5,018 nucleotides of DNA, from contig CAKZXL010000330.1 in NCBI GenBank assembly GCA_937883885.1, forward strand, positions 1-5,018, in the 5' to 3' direction. A model generated the notes under the pieces. The model did no database searches. It was not told the DNA's origin and was given only the letters and a program-made list of their open reading frames with translations. Positions 1 to 5,018 of the stretch are shown piece by piece (the stretch's first letter is position 1; each line of letters starts with the position of its first letter). Source of the stretch: an uncultured Aquincola sp. Lineage in GTDB: Bacteria; Pseudomonadota; Gammaproteobacteria; Burkholderiales; Burkholderiaceae. Position numbers and translations under genes: made by a program.

Positions 1-1046
1 AGCTGCTGTGGGACGAGCTGCCGCCCGAGCTGACGCCCGAGCAACTGGCCGAAGCCGGCGTGTCAACCGATGCGCAGGCCGCAGCGGCGGTGCCGGTGCT
101 GGCCCAGGCACCGGCCGCCGCCGCGGCCACGCTGGCCGAAGCGCCGTTCAACAGCGCGGCCTACGGCGCCACCACGCCGCCGTGGTCGGCCGCGCATGCG
201 TACACCAACCTGTACCCGCCGAAGAAGCCCACCACCGCCACCGTGGTGGGCAACATCAACTGCACCGAAAGCGGCTTTGCCAGCGAAACCCACCATGTGG
301 TGCTGGACTTCGGCGGCATGCCGTTCCCGGTGCTGGAGGGGCAGAGCATCGGCATCATTCCGCCCGGCGTGGATGCGAACGGCAAGCCGCACGTGGCGCG
401 CCAGTACAGCGTGGCCAGCCCGCGCAACGGCGAGCGGCCGGGCTACAACAACGTGGCGCTGACCGTCAAACGCGTGACCGAGGACCACCAGGGCCAGCCG
501 GTGCGCGGTGTGGCGTCCAACTATGTGTGCGACCTGAAGGTGGGCGACACGGTGCAGGTGGTGGGGCCCTTCGGCCACAGCTTTTTGATGCCCAACCACC
601 CGCGCTCGCACATCGTGATGATCTGCACCGGCACCGGCAGCGCGCCGATGCGCGCGATGACCGAATGGCGGCGCCGGCTGCGCAAGAGCGGCCGCTTCGA
701 GGGTGGCAAGCTGATGCTTTTCTTCGGTGCCCGCACGCCGCAGGAGCTGCCGTACTTCGGCCCGCTGCAAACCCTGCCCAAGGACTTCATCGACATCAAC
801 CTGGCCTTCTCGCGCCAGAGCGACCAGCCCCGCCGCTACGTGCAGGACCTGATGCGCGAACGCGCCGCCGACCTAGCCGCGCTGCTGAAGGACGGCCACA
901 CGCACTTTTATGTGTGCGGCCTCAAGAGCATGGAAGAAGGCGTGGTGCTGGCCCTGCGCGACGTGGCCGAGCAGGCCGGCCTGGCCTGGGACACGCTGGG
1001 CCCGGTGCTCAAGGCCGAAGGCCGGCTGCACCTGGAGACGTATTGA
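1..1046 (+). CDS. boxA: Benzoyl-CoA 2,3-epoxidase reductase component BoxA, 5'-truncated by the window edge
   Basis: BoxA is the soluble iron-sulfur flavoprotein that takes electrons from NAD(P)H through FAD and [4Fe-4S] clusters to the BoxB oxygenase, which epoxidises benzoyl-CoA in aerobic benzoate degradation. The frame is open from base 3 and ends with TGA at 1044-1046. A GTG at 60 is an internal Val codon, because the preceding codons ([10 protein letters not shown]...) look like real protein. Numbering from that Val: an Ala/Pro-rich linker at about 7-30, then a ferredoxin-NADP reductase-type module. It shows the FAD motif RQYS (114-117), [10 protein letters not shown] (150-159), the nucleotide-binding motif CTGTGSAP (189-196), FFGART (221-226), YVCGLKSM (284-291) and the C-terminal aromatic end HLETY. 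The N-terminal 2x[4Fe-4S] ferredoxin domain (about 70-80 residues in the family) lies outside the window. The downstream hydratase gene overlaps the stop. The alternative, another FNR-family reductase, is less likely because [22 protein letters not shown] and [13 protein letters not shown] match BoxA as I know it. Confidence 0.9.
   Translation, partial: LLWDELPPELTPEQLAEAGVSTDAQAAAAVPVLAQAPAAAAATLAEAPFNSAAYGATTPPWSAAHAYTNLYPPKKPTTATVVGNINCTESGFASETHHVVLDFGGMPFPVLEGQSIGIIPPGVDANGKPHVARQYSVASPRNGERPGYNNVALTVKRVTEDHQGQPVRGVASNYVCDLKVGDTVQVVGPFGHSFLMPNHPRSHIVMICTGTGSAPMRAMTEWRRRLRKSGRFEGGKLMLFFGARTPQELPYFGPLQTLPKDFIDINLAFSRQSDQPRRYVQDLMRERAADLAALLKDGHTHFYVCGLKSMEEGVVLALRDVAEQAGLAWDTLGPVLKAEGRLHLETY
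1034..1045 (+). promoter_or_regulatory. Shine-Dalgarno and TTG start of the MaoC gene, overlapping the boxA stop
   Basis: GGAG at 1034-1037 stands five bases before a TTG at 1043-1045. This TTG overlaps the boxA stop TGA (1044-1046) by two bases, an arrangement typical of translational coupling. Translation from here gives [10 protein letters not shown], the usual length and style of a MaoC N-terminus. The same frame is open further upstream, but there it is only a shadow of boxA. Confidence 0.65.
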
Positions 1047-1504
1047 AGTTCGCCGACTTCCAGCCCGGCCAGCTGATCGAGGCCGGGCCCTACGCCGTGA
1101 CCGAGGCCGAGGTGCTGCAGTTTGCCGGCGCCTATGACCCGCAGTGGTTCCACACCGACCCGGCCGCCGCCGCGCAAGGTCGCTTCGGCGGGCTGATTGC
1201 CAGCGGCTGGCACACCTGCGGCATCGCGATGCGGCTGGTCACCGAGGCGGCGCTGGACGGATCTGAGTCGTATGCCTCGCCCGGGCTGCAGTACGTGAAG
1301 TGGCCGGCCCCGGTGCGGCCGGGTGATGCGCTGCGGCTGCGGGCCACGGTGATCGAGACCCGCCGCTCACGCAGCCAGCCGGGGCTGGGCATCCTGCGCT
1401 GGCGCTGGCAGCTGCACAACCAGCAAGGGGTGGAAGTGCTGAACCTGGAAGCCACCAGCCTGTTCGACCTGGCCGCCCCCGCCCCTGCTTCAGGCGGCGG
1501 CTGA
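1043..1504 (+). CDS. MaoC-like (R)-specific enoyl-CoA hydratase/dehydratase
   Basis: This is a 153-residue single hotdog-fold protein of the MaoC/PhaJ type, whose members add water to trans-2-enoyl-CoA in the cytoplasm. The hydratase signature is visible: [13 protein letters not shown] carries the presumed catalytic pair D32 and H37 with the family's five-residue spacing, followed by [11 protein letters not shown] (48-58), which forms the substrate tunnel and contains the conserved Ser54. The downstream [16 protein letters not shown] (88-103) and [11 protein letters not shown] (131-141) fit the C-terminal strands of the fold. Length is normal for the family (about 140-160). The start is TTG, chosen from the Shine-Dalgarno sequence and the conserved N-terminus. 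It is coupled to boxA, so a role in the box pathway is plausible, for example hydration of an unsaturated C6-dicarboxylyl-CoA after the BoxC/BoxD steps. That substrate is inference. The 3' end overlaps the opposing acyltransferase gene by 15 bp. Confidence 0.85.
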   Translation: MKFADFQPGQLIEAGPYAVTEAEVLQFAGAYDPQWFHTDPAAAAQGRFGGLIASGWHTCGIAMRLVTEAALDGSESYASPGLQYVKWPAPVRPGDALRLRATVIETRRSRSQPGLGILRWRWQLHNQQGVEVLNLEATSLFDLAAPAPASGGG

Positions 1505-1507
1505 AGC
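1487..1507. repeat. Inverted repeat containing both convergent stop codons
   Basis: GCTTCAG (1487-1493) and CTGAAGC (1501-1507) are perfect complements separated by the 7-base loop GCGGCGG. The right arm contains the hydratase stop (TGA, 1502-1504). The left arm, read on the minus strand, contains the acyltransferase stop (TGA, 1492-1490). It could form a small hairpin in either transcript and slow or end transcription, but no T tract follows on either strand, so it is not a canonical intrinsic terminator. Confidence 0.55.
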
Positions 1508-2632
1508 CGCGCGCAGCGGCAGCGGTTGCGGCGCTTCCATCCAGCGCTGCACCAGCAGGCCCAGCGCCACGCTCAGTGGCCAGCAGGCCAGCACCGCCAC
1601 AGCCAGCGCCATCGGCGCGTCGGTCAGGCCGGCCACGCTGGCGCACACCAGCACCAGCAGCGGGTAGTGCAGCAGGAACATCGGGTAGCTGGCCGAAGCC
1701 AGCTCGCCCAGCGCCCGCAGCCACCGAGCGGGCAGCCGGCGCAGCCACTCGTCCAGCCAGCCGTGGGCGCACAGGCCCATGGCGGTGAGCGTGGCCACCG
1801 CGATGCGCGAGCGCCAGGCCAGCACCAGCGCCAGCAGGCCGATGGCGCCCACGGTCCCCAGCGCCAGCGGCGAAGGCAGCCGCGCGCCGCGCCGCAGCAC
1901 GCAGGCCAGCATGCCCAGCGCATAGGAGCCGGCAAAGTACGGCGCCCAGGCGTCCAGCCGGGGGTCGAGGTTCCAGCGCAGCAACGACAGCAGGCTGATG
2001 CCCAGCGTCAACCCGCCGAACACCGCCAGCCGGCCGCGCACGCTCAGCGGCAGCGCCCGGCACAGCATGGCCAGCAGCACCAGGCCGATGTACAGCTGCA
2101 GGTCGATGGCCACGTACCAGAAGCCGGCCGACAGCCCCTCCTGGCCCAGCACGTCCTGCAGCAGCAGCAGGTTGGCCGCCACCTGCGGCAGGTCCAGCGC
2201 TCGCGGATCGACGTCCAGCGGCAGCTCGGCCGGCAGCGGGCCCCAGCGCAGCCAGCCCAGCACGGCCAGCATCGCGAAGGCGGCCAGCCAGTAGGTGGGC
2301 AGCAGCCGGCGCGCGCGCTGCACGATCAGCTGCCAGGTCTGGCGGGTCAGCGGCGCCGTGGTGGGCTTGTGCAGCTTGCCCAGCATGGAGGCGGCGCCCA
2401 GGTAGCCGCCGATCACCAGGAACACCTGCACCGCCAGCCGGCCGTCGGCCACGATCCAGCCCAGCGGCCCGGCCGGCACCGGGCCGTACAGAAACAGGTG
2501 GTGGAACAGGATCAGGTGCGCGGCGAGCACCTTGGCCAGGTCGATGGCCGGGCTGGTGGAAGCGGTACGTGACGTGGGGCGCAGGGCGGGCATGGTGCGG
2601 GCAGGGGCCGACCAGGGCCCGCATGCGGGCAT
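1490..2632 (-). CDS. Acyltransferase family 3 (OafA/NodX-like) integral membrane protein
   Basis: Members of this family transfer acyl groups (often O-acetyl) from the cytoplasmic acyl-CoA pool to sugars of surface polysaccharides, O-antigen or peptidoglycan. The 380-residue product is very hydrophobic, with about ten predicted membrane segments. Family signatures are present in order: AIDLAKVLAAHLILFHH (29-45), a variant of the usual iDxlRxlA...H helix in which the Arg is Lys34; GRLAVQVFLVIGGYLGA (64-80), matching the G..V..FF..SG.L motif; RARRLLPTYW (106-115), the RxxR-x-P-x-Y/W motif; and SASYPMFLLHYPLL (313-326) near the C-terminus. The true start is uncertain. ATG at 2632 and ATG at 2593 (giving 367 residues) are both in frame, both begin M-P-A, and neither has a clear Shine-Dalgarno sequence; a TGA at 2650-2648 closes the frame upstream. 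The gene stands alone on this strand, so the substrate cannot be read from context. Confidence 0.85.
   Translation of the reverse strand: MPACGPWSAPARTMPALRPTSRTASTSPAIDLAKVLAAHLILFHHLFLYGPVPAGPLGWIVADGRLAVQVFLVIGGYLGAASMLGKLHKPTTAPLTRQTWQLIVQRARRLLPTYWLAAFAMLAVLGWLRWGPLPAELPLDVDPRALDLPQVAANLLLLQDVLGQEGLSAGFWYVAIDLQLYIGLVLLAMLCRALPLSVRGRLAVFGGLTLGISLLSLLRWNLDPRLDAWAPYFAGSYALGMLACVLRRGARLPSPLALGTVGAIGLLALVLAWRSRIAVATLTAMGLCAHGWLDEWLRRLPARWLRALGELASASYPMFLLHYPLLVLVCASVAGLTDAPMALAVAVLACWPLSVALGLLVQRWMEAPQPLPLRAASAAA
2617..2630. repeat. Perfect 14-bp palindrome near the acyltransferase start
   Basis: GCCCGCATGCGGGC is exactly self-complementary with no spacer. It lies between the two candidate acyltransferase starts: upstream of ATG 2593, or within the first codons if translation begins at 2632. 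The 9-mer GCGGGCATG occurs at 2586-2594 and again at 2625-2633, so both candidate starts share the same surroundings. A dimeric repressor site or a leader hairpin is possible. Chance is also possible in DNA this rich in G and C. Confidence 0.35.
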
Positions 2633-2890
2633 GCGTGACGGACGGCATCAAAAAGAACAAGCGGCCGGGGTTGGCACGGGCGGCGGGCGCACCGTGCGGC
2701 ACCGGGCCGCGGGGGCCGAGATGTTCGCACATGCGGCGCGCCCCCCGGGGCCGGCGCACCACCTGTTCAGGCGAGTGACGGGCGCCACGGCAGGCACCTC
2801 GGCCGCGTTTCAGTGCGCCGTGCAGCCGCCGATAAGGGGAAAGGCGCGCCCCTCGCCGGCGCCGCGCTGCCACATTTGTAGAGGTACACG
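2633..2890. other. Divergent intergenic region between the acyltransferase and chemotaxis genes
   Basis: This gap of about 258 bases lies between the minus-strand acyltransferase and the plus-strand CheX-like gene, and I see no convincing gene in it. It holds the sigma-28-type promoter at 2809-2835 and a Shine-Dalgarno GAGG at 2881-2884, six bases before the CheX-like ATG. The 10-mer GGCGCGCCCC occurs twice (2735-2744 and 2843-2852), the second copy close to the predicted transcription start. No good sigma-70 promoter was found for the acyltransferase; the only A-rich patch is ATCAAAAAGAAC at about 2647-2658. Confidence 0.6.
2809..2835 (+). promoter_or_regulatory. Sigma-28 (FliA)-type promoter for the cheX-like/cheY-like pair
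   Basis: GCCGATAA at 2828-2835 is identical to the enterobacterial FliA -10 consensus. Exactly 11 bases upstream, the consensus spacing, is TTCAGTGC (2809-2816), which matches four of eight positions of the -35 consensus TAAAGTTT. Transcription would start near 2841-2843, leaving a leader of about 48 bases before the ATG at 2891. The site sits directly in front of a chemotaxis gene, the class of gene FliA normally controls. The weak -35 element is the main reservation. Confidence 0.6.
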
Positions 2891-3853
2891 ATGAGCGAGA
2901 CAACCTTCCTGGCTGCCAAGGTGCTGCTGCTGGAACACGACCCCGTGCACTACGCCAGCCTGCTGGAGTTCTGCGAGAACCTGGGTCTCATCACCGTGCC
3001 GCGTGCCGCGGCCGACGCGTTGGACGCGCTCAAGCAGCACAAGGACCTGGGCGGCGTGCTGCTGGCCGAGGACCTGCACGAAGACGGCAGCGACAGCCTG
3101 CCACTGGCCATCGCGCTGCACCGCCAGCGGCCCGAGCTGCCCATCTTCCTGCGCCGCACCAGCAGCCGGCCGCTGACCGACGACGAAGCCCGCGCCGTCA
3201 CCCACCCCTGGCCCAGCGGCGACATGGCCGCGCTGCGCGAGCTGATCGACCACAGCCTGTTCGGGCTGCGCTACCCCACCACGCTGGTGGGCGGCGTGGT
3301 GGAGCTGAGCTGCAACGCCATCCGCTCGATGTTCCCGAATGCCGAGGTGGTGGCCGAGCCGCCCTACGTGGTGCACGACCGCATCATCTACGGCCAGGTG
3401 TCGACGCTGATTGCGCTGGAAAGCACCTGGTGCCGCGGCTACATGATGCTGCAGACCGAAGAAGGCGCGCTGCGCCAGGGCATGGCCCAGGGCATGGGCT
3501 ACGAAGGCGTGGGCGGCGACCTGGGCTTTCGCGAACTGAACAACCTGCTGGGCGAGACTACCAACCTGGTGTGGGGCGCCTTCAAGAACCGCTACATCCC
3601 GCCCGAGGCGTTTGCCAACCAGCAGACGCAGGTGCCCATCGTCATCAACCATGAGCAGAAGTACATCTCGTTCGGGTCGCAGGACCCGCAGCTGTGCATC
3701 CGCTACCTGCTGACCGATCCGCGCCGGCCGCGCCAGCCGCCGGTGACCATCGTGCAGCGCTTCATCTTCAACCTCCTGTTCGTGCCGGAAGCCTTCGTCG
3801 AGTTCTCGGCAGGCAACAGCACCGCCGCCACCGGCGAACTCGAGTTCTTCTGA
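2891..3853 (+). CDS. CheX-like phosphatase domain fused to a degenerate receiver-like N-terminal domain
   Basis: This 320-residue cytoplasmic protein has two parts. Residues 9-125 resemble a response-regulator receiver: KVLLLEHDPVHYASLLE aligns with a CheY first strand, and PELPIFLRR and THPW fall where the switch strand and the invariant Lys-Pro should be. Key residues have changed: the acidic pair reads E15-H16, the phospho-Asp region reads AED (59-61), the switch Ser/Thr appears to be Arg89, and the Lys is His105. It is probably not phosphorylated. Residues 127-320 look like a CheX domain, a family that dephosphorylates CheY-P. The helix FRELNNLLGETTN contains the ExxN catalytic pattern (E215, N218). 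The domain is longer than stand-alone CheX (about 155 residues). The ATG has GAGG six bases upstream. The CheY-like gene follows after 17 bases, so the two are probably one operon and enzyme/substrate partners. The CheX assignment rests on the motif and context; the overall sequence is divergent. Confidence 0.75.
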   Translation: MSETTFLAAKVLLLEHDPVHYASLLEFCENLGLITVPRAAADALDALKQHKDLGGVLLAEDLHEDGSDSLPLAIALHRQRPELPIFLRRTSSRPLTDDEARAVTHPWPSGDMAALRELIDHSLFGLRYPTTLVGGVVELSCNAIRSMFPNAEVVAEPPYVVHDRIIYGQVSTLIALESTWCRGYMMLQTEEGALRQGMAQGMGYEGVGGDLGFRELNNLLGETTNLVWGAFKNRYIPPEAFANQQTQVPIVINHEQKYISFGSQDPQLCIRYLLTDPRRPRQPPVTIVQRFIFNLLFVPEAFVEFSAGNSTAATGELEFF

Positions 3854-3870
3854 TTCACGGAGTTTTCTGA

Positions 3871-4239
3871 ATGGCCCAGATCCTGGTGGTGGACGACTCG
3901 AGCACGATGCGCGAGATCGTCTCCGGTTTTCTCACCCAAAACGGCTTCGACGTGGCCGTGGCCAACGACGGCCGCGCCGGCCTGCAGCTGCTGCAGGAAG
4001 ACAACGGCATCAAGCTGGTGGTCAGCGACATCAACATGCCCAACATGGACGGCCTGACCATGGCCGACAAGATCCGCACCGAGCTGGGCAACACCGCGGT
4101 GCGCATCGTGATGCTGACCACCGAAGACAACGCCAGCATGCGCGCCCGCGGCAAGGAGATCGGCATCACCGGCTGGATCGTCAAGCCCTTCCGCGGCGAG
4201 GCGGTGCTGGGGCCGTTCAGGAAGTTGTGCGGGATGTGA
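3871..4239 (+). CDS. Single-domain CheY-like response regulator receiver
   Basis: This is a 122-residue stand-alone receiver with no output domain, as in chemotaxis CheY, which when phosphorylated binds the flagellar switch or another target. All functional residues are present: the Mg-binding acids D8 and D9 (ILVVDDSSTMR), the phospho-acceptor D53 (VVSDINMPNMDG), the switch Thr83 (IVMLTTED) and K105-P106-F107. The start ATG has GGAG at 3859-3862, eight bases upstream. It lies 17 bases after the CheX-like gene and probably shares its sigma-28-type promoter. No kinase, methyltransferase or receptor gene is in the window, so its phosphodonor is unknown. The last 23 bases overlap the oppositely oriented toxin gene. 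It might instead regulate twitching or another non-flagellar output. I give no symbol because single-domain receivers are hard to tell apart. Confidence 0.9.
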   Translation: MAQILVVDDSSTMREIVSGFLTQNGFDVAVANDGRAGLQLLQEDNGIKLVVSDINMPNMDGLTMADKIRTELGNTAVRIVMLTTEDNASMRARGKEIGITGWIVKPFRGEAVLGPFRKLCGM

Positions 4240-4726
4240 TGAAGCGCTTGAGCGGGACGGCCAGCTGCAGTCCATGCGCACCGAAAGGCTCGAAGCCATG
4301 GTGCCGGTAGAAGCGGGCTGCCCGGTCATCCTTGGCGTCGACGACCAACGCGAACACGGCCACTTCGGAGCGTGCGGCGCGAACAGCCGCGTCCGCCAGC
4401 AAGGCGCTGCCCAGCTGCCTGCCCTGGAAACGCTGGTCGATGGCCAGCCGGCCGACACGCGCCACGGGCACGCTGGGGTAGCGGGGAAGCCGCTTGGCCC
4501 AGTCTGCGGGCAGGTCGGTCAGCGCAACGCCGCAGGCCGCCAGCGTGTAGTAGCCGGCCACCGCGCCTGACACCGACTCCAGGGCCACATAGCAGGCACT
4601 GACGCGGCGGCGGACATCCTGTCCGGCCTGGGCGGCCAGGTAGTGATCCAACGCCGCCACACCACACGCAAAAGAAGCTCGCGCATGGCCTGGCGCCAAC
4701 GGCTCCAGGCGGAACGGCGCGGTCAC
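4217..4726 (-). CDS. GNAT-family acetyltransferase toxin (TacT/AtaT-like) of a type II toxin-antitoxin system
   Basis: This 169-residue GNAT protein is of the group that uses acetyl-CoA to acetylate the amino group of amino acids charged on tRNA, which stops translation. Visible features: the N-terminal signature FACGVAALDHYL (19-30) followed by AAQAGQD, typical of TacT-type toxins; AVAGYYTLA (55-63); the acetyl-CoA-binding motif A, VGRLAIDQRFQGRQLGSALL (91-110), with the loop QGRQLG; and RAARFYRHHGFEPF (135-148), whose Tyr140 corresponds to the catalytic Tyr of TacT-type toxins. The start is GTG at 4726-4724, overlapping the antitoxin stop in a GTGA arrangement; no Shine-Dalgarno is seen, so translation probably depends on coupling. 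The target tRNA cannot be read from the sequence. The 3' end runs 23 bases into the CheY-like gene on the other strand. A non-toxin GNAT enzyme is unlikely given the partner. Confidence 0.9.
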   Translation of the reverse strand: MTAPFRLEPLAPGHARASFACGVAALDHYLAAQAGQDVRRRVSACYVALESVSGAVAGYYTLAACGVALTDLPADWAKRLPRYPSVPVARVGRLAIDQRFQGRQLGSALLADAAVRAARSEVAVFALVVDAKDDRAARFYRHHGFEPFGAHGLQLAVPLKRFITSRTTS

Positions 4727-5013
4727 TTGGCGCCGTCGAGCAGGCGCTGGCGGGCCTTCAAAGCGCGCTTCATGGCCGGTGCAAGCGGCGGCGGATTCAA
4801 CAGCAGGGCGGCAAAGCGCTCCTGGTCCTGCACGCTCAGGCGGATGAGCTGAGCGTCTTCTATCGTGCGTTGGGCGTCCTTCAAGGCGGCCGCCACGAGA
4901 AAGTCGCTGACGCTGCGGCCCTGAAGCTCCGCCGCACGGCGAACGACGGCCAGCGCATCGGGGGCGATGCGGGCTTCGACGCGGGCGGTGCGGGGGGTTG
5001 CAGTGGCGGCCAT
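4723..5013 (-). CDS. DUF1778 (TacA-like) ribbon-helix-helix antitoxin
   Basis: This 96-residue partner of the GNAT toxin is transcribed first, which is usual for such operons. Residues about 9-47 fit the DUF1778 ribbon-helix-helix DNA-binding domain: TARVEARIAPDALAVVRRAA, then QGRSVSDFLVAAALKDA. The C-terminal half carries the typical toxin-neutralising segment, with LSVQDQERFAALLLNPPP (59-76) and a basic tail. Antitoxins of this family bind their own operator as dimers and repress the operon jointly with the toxin. The start is ATG at 5013-5011, with only five window bases beyond it, so the Shine-Dalgarno, promoter and operator are off the right edge. The stop TGA (4725-4723) overlaps the toxin start. 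Length is normal for the family (about 90-100). Confidence 0.9.
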   Translation of the reverse strand: MAATATPRTARVEARIAPDALAVVRRAAELQGRSVSDFLVAAALKDAQRTIEDAQLIRLSVQDQERFAALLLNPPPLAPAMKRALKARQRLLDGAK

Positions 5014-5018
5014 GGTCA

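Noticed and set aside
8..1042. Long plus-strand frame upstream of the hydratase suggesting a larger fusion protein
   Set aside because: Its translation is Arg/Ala/Gly-rich low-complexity sequence, an out-of-frame shadow of boxA; only the part from TTG 1043 shows a real domain.
60..1046. A complete 328-residue reductase starting at GTG 60
   Set aside because: The frame is open to the window edge with plausible protein sequence before the GTG, no Shine-Dalgarno precedes it, and BoxA carries an N-terminal ferredoxin domain, so the gene is cut by the window rather than starting here.
1526..2572. Plus-strand 348-residue Gln/His-rich open frame
   Set aside because: It is the antisense shadow of the acyltransferase, whose Leu (CTG) and Ala/Gly codons read as Gln, His and Arg on the other strand.
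2641..2665. Sigma-70 promoter for the acyltransferase on the minus strand
   Set aside because: A TTGTTC resembling a -35 box is present, but no acceptable -10 lies at the right distance.
2735..2852. Two copies of GGCGCGCCCC as a regulatory direct repeat
   Set aside because: A 10-base all-G/C repeat is readily expected by chance in this composition, and the spacing gives no further pattern.
2532..2894. Small plus-strand gene in the divergent intergenic region
   Set aside because: It overlaps the start of the acyltransferase gene, has no Shine-Dalgarno or family resemblance, and runs through the sigma-28-type promoter.
1239..2903. Minus-strand 554-residue open frame
   Set aside because: It overlaps the acyltransferase in another frame, has Ala/Gly/Arg-rich composition and no domain; it is a high-GC artefact.
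2810..3652. Minus-strand 280-residue open frame opposite the CheX-like gene
   Set aside because: It is a His/Gln/Val-rich antisense shadow with no recognisable motif, while the plus strand has a clear protein with a Shine-Dalgarno sequence.
1..5018. tRNA, rRNA, CRISPR array, insertion sequence or riboswitch
   Set aside because: No repeat-spacer array, transposase, terminal repeats or recognisable structured RNA was seen; almost all of the window is protein-coding.

Overview
The window is GC-rich coding DNA (roughly 70% G+C by eye, strong G/C third positions) and reads like a chromosome segment of a Betaproteobacterium, most likely Burkholderiales. The best taxonomic clue is a benzoyl-CoA epoxidase reductase (BoxA) gene of the aerobic box pathway, together with a CheX/CheY chemotaxis pair behind a flagellar-type promoter. 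No tool was run, so family names rest on motif recognition.

Layout. (1) Bases 1-1046, plus strand: the 3' part of boxA, whose N-terminal ferredoxin domain lies off the left edge. (2) 1043-1504, plus: a MaoC-fold enoyl-CoA hydratase that overlaps the boxA stop, starts at TTG and has a well-placed Shine-Dalgarno sequence. (3) 1490-2632, minus: a multi-pass acyltransferase-3 membrane protein. It converges on the hydratase with a 15-bp overlap, and both stop codons sit in the arms of one 7-bp inverted repeat. (4) 2633-2890: a divergent intergenic region holding an exact sigma-28 -10 box (GCCGATAA). (5) 2891-3853, plus: a protein with a degenerate receiver-like N-terminus and a CheX-type phosphatase domain. 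(6) 3871-4239, plus: an intact single-domain CheY-like receiver. (7) 5013-4217, minus: a type II toxin-antitoxin operon, with a DUF1778 (TacA-like) antitoxin followed by a GNAT (TacT-like) acetyltransferase toxin. The toxin gene overlaps the end of the receiver gene by 23 bp.

How the genes work together. BoxA passes electrons from NAD(P)H to the BoxB oxygenase that epoxidises benzoyl-CoA, and the coupled hydratase probably acts on an enoyl-CoA of the same or a linked beta-oxidation pathway. The CheX-like protein and the receiver are co-transcribed and probably form a phosphatase/substrate pair in motility signalling. The toxin-antitoxin pair is an independent accessory module. Every protein belongs to a known family. 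The least ordinary point is the pseudo-receiver-CheX fusion paired with its own CheY and preceded by a flagellar-type promoter.
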